Shown: positions 1 to 8,709 of the stretch, piece after piece
Position numbering within the stretch: the stretch's first letter is position 1
How the letters are laid out: each line of letters opens with the position of its first letter
Origin: a virus
DNA: 24,632 bases
Strand: one strand, 5' to 3'
IMG/VR virus record: IMGVR_UViG_3300002231_000541
Location: 65,003-89,634 of that record
The notes under the pieces: generated by a model
Told to the model about the DNA's origin: nothing
The model's database searches: none
What the model saw: only the letters and a program-made list of their open reading frames with translations
Program-made: the position numbers and the translations under genes

Positions 1-1605
1 GTCTATGAGGTTCAGCGAACCGACATGGGAGAATCAGTGTGGGATGCACAAAAGTACAATGCCATGGCCTCTTGTATAGTGGCAGTAGAAAGTGGAAATC
101 ACACCAATCTTACTCAAGGACCCCCGGCCTCCAAAAGCCCAAAGAGAGCGAAGGACACTCGCGCGAACCCTTTGCGGGCCAACACACAAGACCGGTCTAA
201 TAATAGCATCCTTTCCCAAATTGGAGTAACGATCGTCGAGCCATCCGAGGAAGAATTAGCAGAGTTTTCGAGCCTGGATAAAGCCGCAGCCACAAAACTT
301 CTAGTTTCAGCCCAGCGCATTTTACCCTCTGATGATCCTATAAACACGATTGCAACTTCGGAATGTTCCAACGAAGCAGACAGCGACAATGAAGAAATCC
401 AGCAGCGGAAACGACGCAAAATCAAACAACGAAATAAAGAAAACAAGAGAGCAGTATCCCAGATATTTACTAATAACCTCTCTGCTACGGGCGCCCTCAA
501 AGGGAGAAAGCGCCGTGGCCAAAAGAGAAAGAGCAATTTCACTAAAAACAGCGGAACAACAACCCCTGTTAGTGACTATAATCTCTATTCGGCTTATAAC
601 GTATTAGATCTTATTAGGCAATCTCCTTTGGATAATAAAAGTTTACAAAAAGTGCCTAACCAATTGCGATCATTGATGTTTTCTGATAGTGATTCTACCA
701 AAAATGACTGGCAAAGTCAACCTATGGACCCCATCAAAGCCCCAGAAACCTCGCAAATGATGCGTATGAACTATGATACGTTTGGCAAAATAGAAGTTTT
801 TATGGGCTTTAAGAAGGATGGGAAGGGAAATAACATTGTTTTAAAGCCAAAATTTAGGATGCTCAATAAGAAGATCATTGAAGACTCGGAAGCTGGGGTC
901 TTGTTGTGCAGAATCGAACATTATAAAAACAATCTCCTGGGAATTGGCATCAATTCTGGCTTGGATATGCAAATATTCGACAATTACTTTCTAATGGCCA
1001 AATCAAGTCTGATTGTTTTGGCAAACAGGATGAAAAAAATCACTAATCAGGCAAGAAAGGGCCAAAAGTCGGCCAATAAACTTGTAGAGTCGGTGGTAAA
1101 GGGCGGCTCCCAGGAGGAAATAGCAGAGGTTTCAGCAGCCATGGTTCAAGCCGACTTAGAAAAAATTGAAACTTCCATTGCACAGCCGCTTATGGTTGAA
1201 ACACCCTCTACAAACACTTCAGCAAAACAATCTCCAGCCACAAAGAATAAAAATAAAAAGAAAACATCCACGGCCCAAAAGCCTCTAGATGAAATAATTA
1301 CCCTAGATGACACTATGGGACCCCCCGTGTCTGAAGAAATCTTAGACATGTTGGAGGTAGAAGAAAAACAGGAAATGATAGCCGATTATTCCTCATCCGG
1401 CACAACCAAACAAGGAGACGACTCGGCAGGTTTCCTGGGTATCACCCCCAACACGGCTACTGACGACAAGGATGATTTTGAAATGCCATCGGCACCAGCC
1501 TCTACAGCAACCACCCCTCTTCAAACCAACATGGCACAACCCATGGGCAATTCACCATCATCCACGCCTTCAACGCCAGGACCCTCTTATGGGAGTATTA
1601 AATAA
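1..1605 (+). CDS. Unrecognised virion-type protein, 5' partial
   Basis: The frame is open from the first base of the window and no ribosome binding site precedes the first ATG (position 25), so the gene most likely starts upstream. From that ATG there are 526 residues. Residues 40-190 are polar and strongly basic, with a cluster of Arg and Lys around 127-170. A compact part (about 245-365) contains alternating hydrophobic stretches and is the best candidate for a folded domain. From about 385 the chain is low-complexity, rich in Ser, Thr, Pro, Gly and Gln, ending in a Pro/Ser/Thr tail. No catalytic motif is visible. The stop overlaps the next start by one base (TAATG), so the two are translationally coupled. 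Context among large beta-rich proteins suggests a tail or baseplate part. That is inference, and I do not recognise the family. Confidence 0.75.
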   Translation, partial: VYEVQRTDMGESVWDAQKYNAMASCIVAVESGNHTNLTQGPPASKSPKRAKDTRANPLRANTQDRSNNSILSQIGVTIVEPSEEELAEFSSLDKAAATKLLVSAQRILPSDDPINTIATSECSNEADSDNEEIQQRKRRKIKQRNKENKRAVSQIFTNNLSATGALKGRKRRGQKRKSNFTKNSGTTTPVSDYNLYSAYNVLDLIRQSPLDNKSLQKVPNQLRSLMFSDSDSTKNDWQSQPMDPIKAPETSQMMRMNYDTFGKIEVFMGFKKDGKGNNIVLKPKFRMLNKKIIEDSEAGVLLCRIEHYKNNLLGIGINSGLDMQIFDNYFLMAKSSLIVLANRMKKITNQARKGQKSANKLVESVVKGGSQEEIAEVSAAMVQADLEKIETSIAQPLMVETPSTNTSAKQSPATKNKNKKKTSTAQKPLDEIITLDDTMGPPVSEEILDMLEVEEKQEMIADYSSSGTTKQGDDSAGFLGITPNTATDDKDDFEMPSAPASTATTPLQTNMAQPMGNSPSSTPSTPGPSYGSIK

Positions 1606-2942
1606 TGTCACATTCTAAGAAAAACACCTATGTGCTTTCTACAATTTATGGAAATGCACTCGATGAGTTCCGCAATGCTGTGGGCAATTACTGGGATCTT
1701 GGGCCCTTTTTCCCCGATTATGGAGATCCTACGGCGAAAAATCCTGCCGCGCTTCTGTCTAAAAAAGTAAATAAAATCAACACCTTCAATATTATTCCGC
1801 GTCAAAAAACAGTCAAAAATCTTAAACAATATCCTTTTTATGAAATCACTCACGATTTTGAAATTTATGCGGACAAGGGTCTTTACAATAATGACACTAA
1901 CTGGGCCAACTATATAATGAAAATTTGTAATTCTCCAAACGTATTTTTGGATTATTCTTTTGATGTGGAGACTCCCATGTCGCCGGCCGAAATGGACGCA
2001 CAGAGTTTCAACCCAGGCGCACTGTACAATAAGGCGAACTTTGTGTACAATTATTATGCTCGCCCCTATGAACTTTTAACCAATAATGATCAAGCTCCGG
2101 AGACTATTCTTCCTAATTTGTATTATTTTTTATCCACCCGCAATAATAAGATGACAGATAAAGCATTCCAAGCGCTAACTGCAGGCGGTATTCTAGAGGA
2201 ATCCCAATTGCGCTCCATGAGGTTGCCTAAAATTGGAACAGCCCACCCGGAATATTTCAATGACTTCGGCCAAGCACAGCGACAAACTTCCCTCACTGCC
2301 CTGGAGAACATTTCTAATGCAGCCACGGATATTATTTTTGATACTGATTGTGATGAGATATTACGTGAAGGCATTAATTTCGCTACTTTATTTCCTATGT
2401 ATGTGGATTTAGAATTCACTACGGACTCTGCCAATGAGATGACGGAGGTACTCAAAGATTCTCACCTAAGCACTTCCTTGATATCTTATTTATCCCTTAT
2501 TCCCCGAAATCCTACCGAGGCTGATCGACAAAGATTTTCGATGCGCACGGAACCAATGCAGTGCTTTTTTGAGAGTATTACTCCTAATGATGACTTTACA
2601 AGTACTGACATAAATGTGGACTCACTAGAGGTGGACGTCAATATTATTGATATTGATAAATGGCTCAAGAAGGTGGCAAAAAATAAGAATTTTGTTCGCT
2701 CATCTGCCATGGTTGTAAAAGATGATACTGAAGATGTCCGCACATCTGCCTTTGAGAAAATGATGTATTTGATAATCTTTTCTGGCAAGTTAAAAACTTT
2801 GGTGGATAAATACAATCGATCTTATTTGGATATTTCCGATGGTGTCAAGGCTTTTTCTGAAACCATATGCTATAAAGTAGAAAAGTTCACCACTAATGGC
2901 GGATCCGAGCCATTACAGACTTTTTTGGCTCCCCAATACTAA
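1605..2942 (+). CDS. Unrecognised structural protein, N-terminal part of a probably split gene
   Basis: This 445-residue frame starts at an ATG sharing one base with the upstream stop. It has no signal peptide or membrane segment and is rich in aromatic and Asn/Asp residues, as phage structural proteins often are. Its last 40 residues (YKVEKF followed by a short loop) look like the first strands of a fibronectin type III-like beta sandwich, and the frame then ends abruptly at 2942. The missing strands appear in the next frame, which overlaps by 47 bases. Removing one T from the T6 run at 2921-2926, or a +1 or -2 shift there, joins the two into a chain of about 1,150 residues. I therefore read this as the N-terminal part of one large tail or baseplate protein. 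The function is unrecognised. Confidence 0.75.
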   Translation: MSHSKKNTYVLSTIYGNALDEFRNAVGNYWDLGPFFPDYGDPTAKNPAALLSKKVNKINTFNIIPRQKTVKNLKQYPFYEITHDFEIYADKGLYNNDTNWANYIMKICNSPNVFLDYSFDVETPMSPAEMDAQSFNPGALYNKANFVYNYYARPYELLTNNDQAPETILPNLYYFLSTRNNKMTDKAFQALTAGGILEESQLRSMRLPKIGTAHPEYFNDFGQAQRQTSLTALENISNAATDIIFDTDCDEILREGINFATLFPMYVDLEFTTDSANEMTEVLKDSHLSTSLISYLSLIPRNPTEADRQRFSMRTEPMQCFFESITPNDDFTSTDINVDSLEVDVNIIDIDKWLKKVAKNKNFVRSSAMVVKDDTEDVRTSAFEKMMYLIIFSGKLKTLVDKYNRSYLDISDGVKAFSETICYKVEKFTTNGGSEPLQTFLAPQY

Positions 2943-5034
2943 CGAGATTGATGCTATTAAGTATGTGGACACCCAAGTCAAATATAATAAAGGGTATAAA
3001 TATAAAGTAAGTGCATACCAGTTCATTGTGGGGTCAGAATATTATTACAAAGACCTCCGATTCCCCGATGAATATGATATGCCGGGATTAATGGAACAAA
3101 CATTGGTCCAAGCCGGCCAAACAACACTTCAGGATTTCTCCGACACCAGCGCCACGCCCAAGACATTGGATGCAGCCGAGAAGCCTATCCCCGTGTTGCA
3201 TCTTTCTGACTACTCTAAGTATAAGGAAATTATGGACCCCTTTGACGAACTAATGGATGACCTTCCGGCCGAAGTGGCAAGCGTCCCTGCTGGCAAAGAT
3301 ATGGCTTTGGACATGGAAGTTTATGACATTATAGAAGAAATGAAGAAATATGATCTTCCAATTCAAACTCTCGAAGTACTAGCGACTACCTTTTCGACAG
3401 GAGAGACTTATCCCTCCTTTTTAAACGATACAAAGAGCCTGTTAGCAAACGCGCGCAACTATTTGACCAATATGAAGTCACGTATTGAGACTTTTGTTAA
3501 AGAATATGAAGATAGCTACCTCCCCTCCATCGCCACAGATGAAAAGAGAGATACGATGCGTACCGTCTCTAAGGAACTCCGCGCCGCACTATCGTGGATT
3601 TATATCATTGATTCATTTTATGGACAATTTGAGGCGTTTGTAGATAAATATAGGGAACTTACCTCCGAAATTGACACCCTTCGTCAAAACCAGCGAGACG
3701 CCAAGGGCCTTAGTTCGTCCTATGGGGAGTCTATAGACAAAGTGGTTTCTACACGCAATGATTTGATCGCTGAAATCTCCGCTGTTGCCACCCAATATCA
3801 TAAATATTATGATGATTTGAATGTGTATTTGTGGAAATACCAAGTCATTGATATTTCGAATCCGGGCTCCATGCAGCCCGCCGTACAAGCGTTTTTCGCG
3901 CAGGCGTCGGAAGAGCAGAACAATACCCAATATGCAGTAGAGACGTTGAGCATAGCCGGAGTTGCAGGTACGGCCCCCCAAACTCCGCAGCCAAGCTCTT
4001 TATATCTTGCAAGCACAGCAGGGCCTACAGTCACAGACTTAGACGCTGACATTATGACTCCAGGCTCAACAGTGTCGACCAATCGAGAAATTACGCAGAA
4101 GCCTTATATTTCGACGGATAGAGACATTTTTAATACCAAATATGCTAATCGACTTTTCGTCGTACCCAAGAAACGTCAGGCGGTAGACGAGAGAAAATTT
4201 TATAAAGCAAACTTACAAGTCTGCATTAGACCATCGGTCAAATTAGCCGAAGTGCCGTTTTTTGAAACAGAGGGTAGCATCATTGATGACCCTCCTGTCT
4301 TTCCCAATGTGGACCTCATTCCATATAGGGGGGTTAAGGATAAAATATTAATCAACTTGAATAGTAGCGTGGGAAGTTATAAAATGATGCCCATCACTTT
4401 TAATCCCAAAGAAGAAAAAATCGTAGAAGATATTCGACAAACTCACCAAATTCCCCCCAACAGTCCGATCACTTTTACCACAGATGACTCAGTTAGCGCC
4501 TTTGAGATATATCGACTAGAGAGTCCGCCAGAGAAGATAGAGGATTTCGCCAACGCTTTGAGAAAATACTTGCCTACCGACGTCAACTCGCAAACTCTAC
4601 AGAAAGCATCCTCAGCCTCGTTTGTAGACGATATCAACGCCAATACTGAATACTATTATACCTTTAGGTCCGTTGACGCTCATGGTAAAATCTCTAACCC
4701 ATCTCCTGTTTACAAGCTGATCATGATGGAGAACGACGCCGCTGTGTACCCCTTGGTAGAGGTCTATCAAATGCGCCCAATTGTCCCTCAACAGCCCACA
4801 AAGACTTGCAAAAAACTAATTAATATTGTGCCACGCTATAGCCAGAGACTCATCAATCTACAAAAATCAAACATAGGAGATGGCAATAGTACGAAAGAAG
4901 TGAAAAATATTGTCCTAGGCCTTGAGGACAAGTCTTTATTTGGGAGAAAATTTAAGATCAGGCTCACTTCGAAGAAGACTGGCAAACAACTTGATTTAAA
5001 CGTGAACTTTAATGTTAAGTTGGATAAAATTTAA
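2896..5034 (+). CDS. Fibronectin-like structural protein, C-terminal part of a probably split gene
   Basis: The frame gives 712 residues from the ATG at 2896, but that ATG has no convincing Shine-Dalgarno sequence and lies inside the upstream gene. The first plausible protein sequence begins only at the shift point (WLPNTNEID, residue 10 on), continuing the interrupted beta sandwich with a typical YKYKVSAYQ strand. Residues about 150-330 look mainly helical and partly coiled-coil. Around 530-612 a second fibronectin-like domain is visible (FEIYRLES, then TEYYYTFRSVDAHGKISNPSP). The extreme C-terminus (about 660-712) is basic and beta-rich. There are no enzyme motifs. Fibronectin-like modules are common in tail, baseplate and decoration proteins, so a tail or baseplate role is likely but inferred. 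The true protein probably starts at 1605. Confidence 0.75.
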   Translation: MADPSHYRLFWLPNTNEIDAIKYVDTQVKYNKGYKYKVSAYQFIVGSEYYYKDLRFPDEYDMPGLMEQTLVQAGQTTLQDFSDTSATPKTLDAAEKPIPVLHLSDYSKYKEIMDPFDELMDDLPAEVASVPAGKDMALDMEVYDIIEEMKKYDLPIQTLEVLATTFSTGETYPSFLNDTKSLLANARNYLTNMKSRIETFVKEYEDSYLPSIATDEKRDTMRTVSKELRAALSWIYIIDSFYGQFEAFVDKYRELTSEIDTLRQNQRDAKGLSSSYGESIDKVVSTRNDLIAEISAVATQYHKYYDDLNVYLWKYQVIDISNPGSMQPAVQAFFAQASEEQNNTQYAVETLSIAGVAGTAPQTPQPSSLYLASTAGPTVTDLDADIMTPGSTVSTNREITQKPYISTDRDIFNTKYANRLFVVPKKRQAVDERKFYKANLQVCIRPSVKLAEVPFFETEGSIIDDPPVFPNVDLIPYRGVKDKILINLNSSVGSYKMMPITFNPKEEKIVEDIRQTHQIPPNSPITFTTDDSVSAFEIYRLESPPEKIEDFANALRKYLPTDVNSQTLQKASSASFVDDINANTEYYYTFRSVDAHGKISNPSPVYKLIMMENDAAVYPLVEVYQMRPIVPQQPTKTCKKLINIVPRYSQRLINLQKSNIGDGNSTKEVKNIVLGLEDKSLFGRKFKIRLTSKKTGKQLDLNVNFNVKLDKI
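2921..2926 (+). other. T6 homopolymer, apparent frameshift site
   Basis: A run of six T sits where the frame beginning at 1605 must move to the frame ending at 5034. With five T the sequence reads straight through (QTF then WLPN) and restores a continuous fibronectin-like domain. A -2 slip would also work and give QTFFWLPN. The run also fits the T TTT TTG pattern of a -1 slippery site, but -1 leads to the wrong frame. A sequencing or assembly indel is the simplest explanation. Confidence 0.6.
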
Positions 5035-5047
5035 AAATAAAAGATTT

Positions 5048-5068
5048 TTCAAAACTAAACGTTTTGGA
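5048..5068 (+). terminator. Weak hairpin, possible terminator
   Basis: The 64-base gap after 5034 contains CAAAAC, a five-base loop TAAAC, then GTTTTG, extendable by a G-T and an A-T pair. The stem is AT-rich and no T-tract follows, so intrinsic termination would be weak at best. Confidence 0.2.
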
Positions 5069-5079
5069 TACTAATTATA
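5067..5079 (+). promoter_or_regulatory. Intergenic motif GATACTAATTATA, copy 1; candidate phage promoter
   Basis: This 13-nt sequence recurs exactly at 16083-16095. Both copies lie in gaps between genes, just upstream of a strong ribosome binding site (here AAAGGAAGG, then ATG at 5099). No convincing -35 box precedes it, which would suit a promoter read by a phage-modified polymerase, as with T4 late promoters. The promoter role is inference from position and repetition. Confidence 0.4.
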
Positions 5080-5098
5080 GAGAAAGGAAGGAAAACTA

Positions 5099-6037
5099 AT
5101 GGCTTTTTTAGATAACAGCGGAGACATCATTTTGGATGCCGTCCTAACAGATACGGGCCGAGCGCGCTTGGCAAAAGGAGATGGCACATTCAGAATTGCT
5201 AAGTTTGCTTTGGGTGACGATGAGATCGATTATGAACTGTATGATAAGACAAATCCTAGCGGAAGTGCGTATTATGATTTACAGATCTTGCAAACACCAG
5301 TGTTAGAAGCCTTCACCAACAACACAGCTACAATGTCTTCTAAATTAATCTCTATTTCCAGAACCAATCTTCTTTACCTTCCCTCGGTTGTACTTAACGA
5401 GGTCTTCGGCGGATCCGGTGACATTAATAGTTCCTCTACCGCTCGAAATCAAACTGCTGGCGTCTTCTATGTGGCAGTAGATGATGATACCAATACGGCT
5501 TTAGCTGGCGTCTCTGGCGTAATCGATGGTGTCGATGGAAGTGGCGGCAACTATGTCCGAGTCGATCAAGGCCTTGACACGGACGAGGTATCGCCCCAGC
5601 GCGAATTAGACTCTGATCTCGTTGAAACTCAATATCTTATTGAAATGGATACTCGCCTAGGCGAAATTCTATCCCGTGATGGCAACAACCTTGCCACCAT
5701 CTCTTTTATTGATGATGATCAGATCGCAAGTTATTATTTATCTTTGGGTACAGATTTAAAATTTGTCAGTGAAATTACTAATAACAAGAAAATCAGCGAC
5801 GGTGCACCAGGTCAGGTAATCAAAGGACCTAGAGGTACTTCGATTCAATTCAAAGTTCAGGCAAGTATTGATTTGAACACTAGCACGTTTTTGTTCACCC
5901 AGTTAGGAGCTACGATGAGCGCTCCGTCTGGCGCAACTGCGGGCACTTACAACTATATCGACTCCAATATCCGAGTCACTGGTGTCACCACCGGCAACAG
6001 AATCGACATTCCAGTCCGGTTTGTCAAGAAGCAATAG
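5099..6037 (+). CDS. Virion structural protein (tail or neck type), conserved N-terminus
   Basis: 312 residues follow a good ribosome binding site (GGAAGGA). The N-terminal 50 residues are distinctive: a short start (MAFLDNSGDIILDAVLTDTG), then ARLAKGDG, then FALGDDEIDY. I recall this pattern from virion proteins of marine myoviruses but cannot verify it here. The rest is rich in Thr, Ser, Gly and Asp with alternating beta pattern. The C-terminal 80 residues (SIQFKVQASIDLNTSTFLF, ending in IPVRFVKKQ) look like an immunoglobulin-like or jelly-roll strand set. There is no signal peptide, membrane segment or enzyme motif. It starts a cluster with the two paralogous virion proteins that follow, and the preceding gap carries a candidate promoter, so it may head its own transcript. 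The exact place in the particle is unknown. Confidence 0.7.
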   Translation: MAFLDNSGDIILDAVLTDTGRARLAKGDGTFRIAKFALGDDEIDYELYDKTNPSGSAYYDLQILQTPVLEAFTNNTATMSSKLISISRTNLLYLPSVVLNEVFGGSGDINSSSTARNQTAGVFYVAVDDDTNTALAGVSGVIDGVDGSGGNYVRVDQGLDTDEVSPQRELDSDLVETQYLIEMDTRLGEILSRDGNNLATISFIDDDQIASYYLSLGTDLKFVSEITNNKKISDGAPGQVIKGPRGTSIQFKVQASIDLNTSTFLFTQLGATMSAPSGATAGTYNYIDSNIRVTGVTTGNRIDIPVRFVKKQ

Positions 6038-6046
6038 GAAAACATC

Positions 6047-7015
6047 ATGGCAACTGTATTTAAGAATTTATTAAGCAACGACGTAGCAACGACACGGACC
6101 CTTCTCAATGAAGCTATCCCCATCACAGGCTCCATCGTTTCCGGAACTTATTCCGATAAAAACATCAAGTATTATTCTCATGGAATGTTCGAAAGCGTAT
6201 ACGATTATCCATATCTTAGCTCTTCGGCGAACCATATTTTCGATATTACTTATGGCTATTCATCAACCTTGTCTTCTTCGGGCAATCCCATGAATGCTAA
6301 GAAATTGAACATCTACAATCAGATGGCACAAGTCCTCGTGGGCTATGGTGTCAATGGAAATGTTAGAAAGTTCGATAGAGATGGCGACCTTACTGGTGGA
6401 GGAAAGATACACAGTTGTGTATTTTTGAACTACTCGCGCCTTCTCGTTAAAGACGAAATCAAAAAGGGAAGCTATACGCTCACTGTAGCGTCAGGGTCTA
6501 CCTTGATTACACTAGGCGACTACGGCGCTCAAAATGACTACAGAGTAAACTCTCCTTCAGGAGAATACGGCGTTCTCTACACATCTTCGGTGGCCTCTCC
6601 AGGTACCGGCGTAGGTCTTATCTATTACCAAGCTGGCGTAGCTGTCATTACCTCTTCGGCGGAGATTTTCCCAAGCGCTTCAAACTTTAATTCAGTATAC
6701 AGCATCACTGGAACTGGCGATTATGTACGAAGTGTATGGAAAAATAACTTACTTAACAACACTACTGAACTGAACAGTACGATTTACTTCTGCCGCGCCA
6801 ACAATAATGAGTTTAACTACTCTTCGAATCCTACCTATTTGTCAGGAAGCAAGATTAGAACCAAAAATGTATCGTCCGATCCATCCGTATCTTATATTAC
6901 TTCCGTGGGTCTTTATTCTGCGGACAACGAGCTTTTGGCAGTTGCCAAAATCAGCGAGCCCCTAAAGAAAGATCAAACAAATGAACTGACTTTGCGTGTA
7001 CGCTTGGATTACTAA
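6047..7015 (+). CDS. Virion structural protein, paralogue of the next gene
   Basis: 322 residues start nine bases after the upstream stop, with AGGAAAA as ribosome binding site. The protein is Ser, Thr, Tyr and Asn rich. About 110-322 matches the downstream protein segment by segment: a basic turn IKKGSYTLTV, a Gly-rich segment followed by GVGLIYYQAGVAVITSS, an Asn-rich NNEFNYSSNPTYL, and a C-terminal module of SVGLYSADNELLAVAKISEP, a short linker and RVRLDY. That C-terminal module is one I associate with virion proteins of T4-like marine phages, from memory only. No catalytic residues are apparent. A tail, baseplate or neck component is most likely. The pair could form a hetero-oligomeric ring or adjacent layers, but nothing in the sequence proves it. 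Confidence 0.7.
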   Translation: MATVFKNLLSNDVATTRTLLNEAIPITGSIVSGTYSDKNIKYYSHGMFESVYDYPYLSSSANHIFDITYGYSSTLSSSGNPMNAKKLNIYNQMAQVLVGYGVNGNVRKFDRDGDLTGGGKIHSCVFLNYSRLLVKDEIKKGSYTLTVASGSTLITLGDYGAQNDYRVNSPSGEYGVLYTSSVASPGTGVGLIYYQAGVAVITSSAEIFPSASNFNSVYSITGTGDYVRSVWKNNLLNNTTELNSTIYFCRANNNEFNYSSNPTYLSGSKIRTKNVSSDPSVSYITSVGLYSADNELLAVAKISEPLKKDQTNELTLRVRLDY

Positions 7016-7023
7016 AAAATGTC

Positions 7024-8190
7024 ATGCCATTTAAGAAATTTGACCAAAGCGACATTATTCATAATACGATAAAAGCACACCCTCGTGTTTCTTTAGCGAT
7101 ATATGATAGCAAAATTTACAAACAAGGTGAAACCCAAGTTTCGGGAGCCTTTGTAGCTAGTATTCCTAATGCACCTCCGGGGTTTATATCGCTGTATGAG
7201 TTAAATGTGGACCGCACTCCGGCTGATACGGGAATGATATACCCTTTTATCACCAAAAATGGCACCCTGTCTAACTTTAAAACTATTTCTACTTCTAAAT
7301 TTAACAGTGATTTTGCCTACGGTGCTAAAATCACATCTTCCTATCCATTGACGGCCTCTATTTCACGAGAATATTTCCAACTAAACCAATCGCGCCCCCA
7401 TGTAACAGCCCTTAAGAATACTCTCAATTTTTATAAAAACATCAGCCAGCACTATGCCTATAGCTCCAGTTTGGGCAATAAGTCTTCGCAACCCCTAAAC
7501 TTGACCTCTATCCCTTCTATCTTTTTTGGATCTTCAATTAAGAAAGGTTCTGTAGATTTAAAGTTCTACATTTCAGGCACTTTGATTGGACAACTTCAGG
7601 ACAAAAACTATGATGGTGAACTCATCCAAACAGGACCCTCTGGAAGCACCGGATCGGGGTCTGTAGCGGGTGTTGTTTTATATAACGAAGGTTTTATGGT
7701 ATTAACTGGTTCGTGGCCTCTAGAGACGTCTGTAGCGCGGAATTATTTAAATGATATCACCAACCAACAAACATCTTCATGGCTATATTATGGAGTCGGC
7801 GCCCAAGATGGGATACCCTCTGGAGTCATCCCTTCGTCAAGTTATGAGATGTATTTTGAAGGAACCCAGCGCATCCCCACTGTCACGTTATTAGCACACG
7901 CGGATAAAGGCGAGATGAACCACTCTAACAATCCCACATATATTAGATATGGTCAAAATCTGTCGCCCAATTCTTCCTCTATCTCTTTTATTGAGTCAGA
8001 ACAAGAAATCAAAAATACCGTGGAGTCCCCTTATGTTGCTCCTACGGCATCGTTTGAGAAAATTACTTATATTTCGAAAATTGGAATATATGACGAGGAT
8101 AGAAATCTTATAGGAATTGCCTCAATCGCCAAACCTGTCAAGAAAACAGAGCAACAGCAATATACTTTTAAGTTAAAAATGGATTTTTAA
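7024..8190 (+). CDS. Virion structural protein, paralogue of the previous gene
   Basis: 388 residues. The chosen ATG at 7024 lies eight bases after the previous stop. There is no clear Shine-Dalgarno sequence, so coupled re-initiation is likely. Residues about 165-388 are homologous to the preceding protein: IKKGSVDLKFYISG, VAGVVLYNEGFMVLTGS, EMNHSNNPTYIRYG and KIGIYDEDRNLIGIASIAKP, ending KLKMDF. The first 160 residues are longer and different (MPFKKFDQSDIIHN and following), containing a segment of short beta strands and a Pro-rich turn near 50. The stop codon is followed immediately by the ATG of the resolvase gene. A tandem gene duplication followed by N-terminal divergence explains the pair. 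The role is probably tail or baseplate, as inferred for its paralogue. Confidence 0.7.
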   Translation: MPFKKFDQSDIIHNTIKAHPRVSLAIYDSKIYKQGETQVSGAFVASIPNAPPGFISLYELNVDRTPADTGMIYPFITKNGTLSNFKTISTSKFNSDFAYGAKITSSYPLTASISREYFQLNQSRPHVTALKNTLNFYKNISQHYAYSSSLGNKSSQPLNLTSIPSIFFGSSIKKGSVDLKFYISGTLIGQLQDKNYDGELIQTGPSGSTGSGSVAGVVLYNEGFMVLTGSWPLETSVARNYLNDITNQQTSSWLYYGVGAQDGIPSGVIPSSSYEMYFEGTQRIPTVTLLAHADKGEMNHSNNPTYIRYGQNLSPNSSSISFIESEQEIKNTVESPYVAPTASFEKITYISKIGIYDEDRNLIGIASIAKPVKKTEQQQYTFKLKMDF

Positions 8191-8709
8191 ATGATATTAG
8201 GATTGGATATAAGCACAAGCATCGTTGGAGTGTGTGTTCTACAGGATAACAAGGTAGTTCATGCTGGATACATCGATCTTCGAAAAGTGGGAGATTTTTT
8301 TGCAAAAGCGGAAAAAGTAGATGAATATTTGCAAGCTCTGGAATTTCCCATTGAGCACATCTTCATTGAGCAGGCCTTGATGTTCTTCCGCCGAGGAGGT
8401 TCAACTGCAAAAACAATGGCTGTCCTTCAACGTTTCAATGGAGTGGTTTCGTGGTTATCGCATAAGCAGTTTGACATCCACCCAGAGTACGTTACTCCTA
8501 TTGGTGCCCGATCTAAATGTGGAATTAAAGTGCCCAAAGGCAAAAAAGCCAAAGATGTGGTAATGGAGCACTTTATAAAAAGCAAAGAGTTTGAAATTGA
8601 TTATACTCGGTATGGAAATGTTCAGAAATATTGTTATGATATGGCTGATGCAATTGTCGTTGCCAGAGCTGGGCACTATTTATTACAGGAGAATCACGAA
8701 AATGTCTGA
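8191..8709 (+). CDS. RuvC-like Holliday junction resolvase
   Basis: 172 residues with an RNase H-like fold signature. The first strand is MILGLDIST with Asp6, the second acidic residue is Glu60 in FIEQAL, and the third site is YDMADAIVVA with Asp150 and Asp153. The spacing fits RuvC, whose four acidic residues bind two metals to cut Holliday junctions symmetrically. Length is close to the usual 155-175. A Gly/Lys-rich stretch (113-121) may contact DNA. In phages of this type such enzymes resolve recombination intermediates and debranch DNA before packaging. The ATG directly abuts the stop of the virion gene, and the stop overlaps the next start by eight bases, so this gene sits in a mixed structural and replication operon. 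Family assignment is solid, and branched-DNA substrate is inferred from the family. Confidence 0.88.
   Translation: MILGLDISTSIVGVCVLQDNKVVHAGYIDLRKVGDFFAKAEKVDEYLQALEFPIEHIFIEQALMFFRRGGSTAKTMAVLQRFNGVVSWLSHKQFDIHPEYVTPIGARSKCGIKVPKGKKAKDVVMEHFIKSKEFEIDYTRYGNVQKYCYDMADAIVVARAGHYLLQENHENV
8687..8693 (+). promoter_or_regulatory. Ribosome binding site AGGAGAA fixing the start at 8702
   Basis: AGGAGAA lies eight bases before the ATG at 8702. The longer reading from 8591 has no such signal and overlaps the catalytic end of the resolvase, so 8702 is the real start. Confidence 0.75.

Noticed and set aside
2921-2927. T TTT TTG as a -1 programmed frameshift site of the tail-chaperone kind
   Set aside because: The heptamer is in the right register, but a -1 shift leads to a short frame ending near 3011, not to the long downstream frame, which needs +1 or -2. 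The genes are also far larger than tail chaperones.
3613-3981. Minus-strand frames of 100 or more residues (for example here, 2123-2455 and 114-542)
   Set aside because: All lie opposite well-supported + strand genes, show no domain or ribosome signal, and look like codon-bias shadows.
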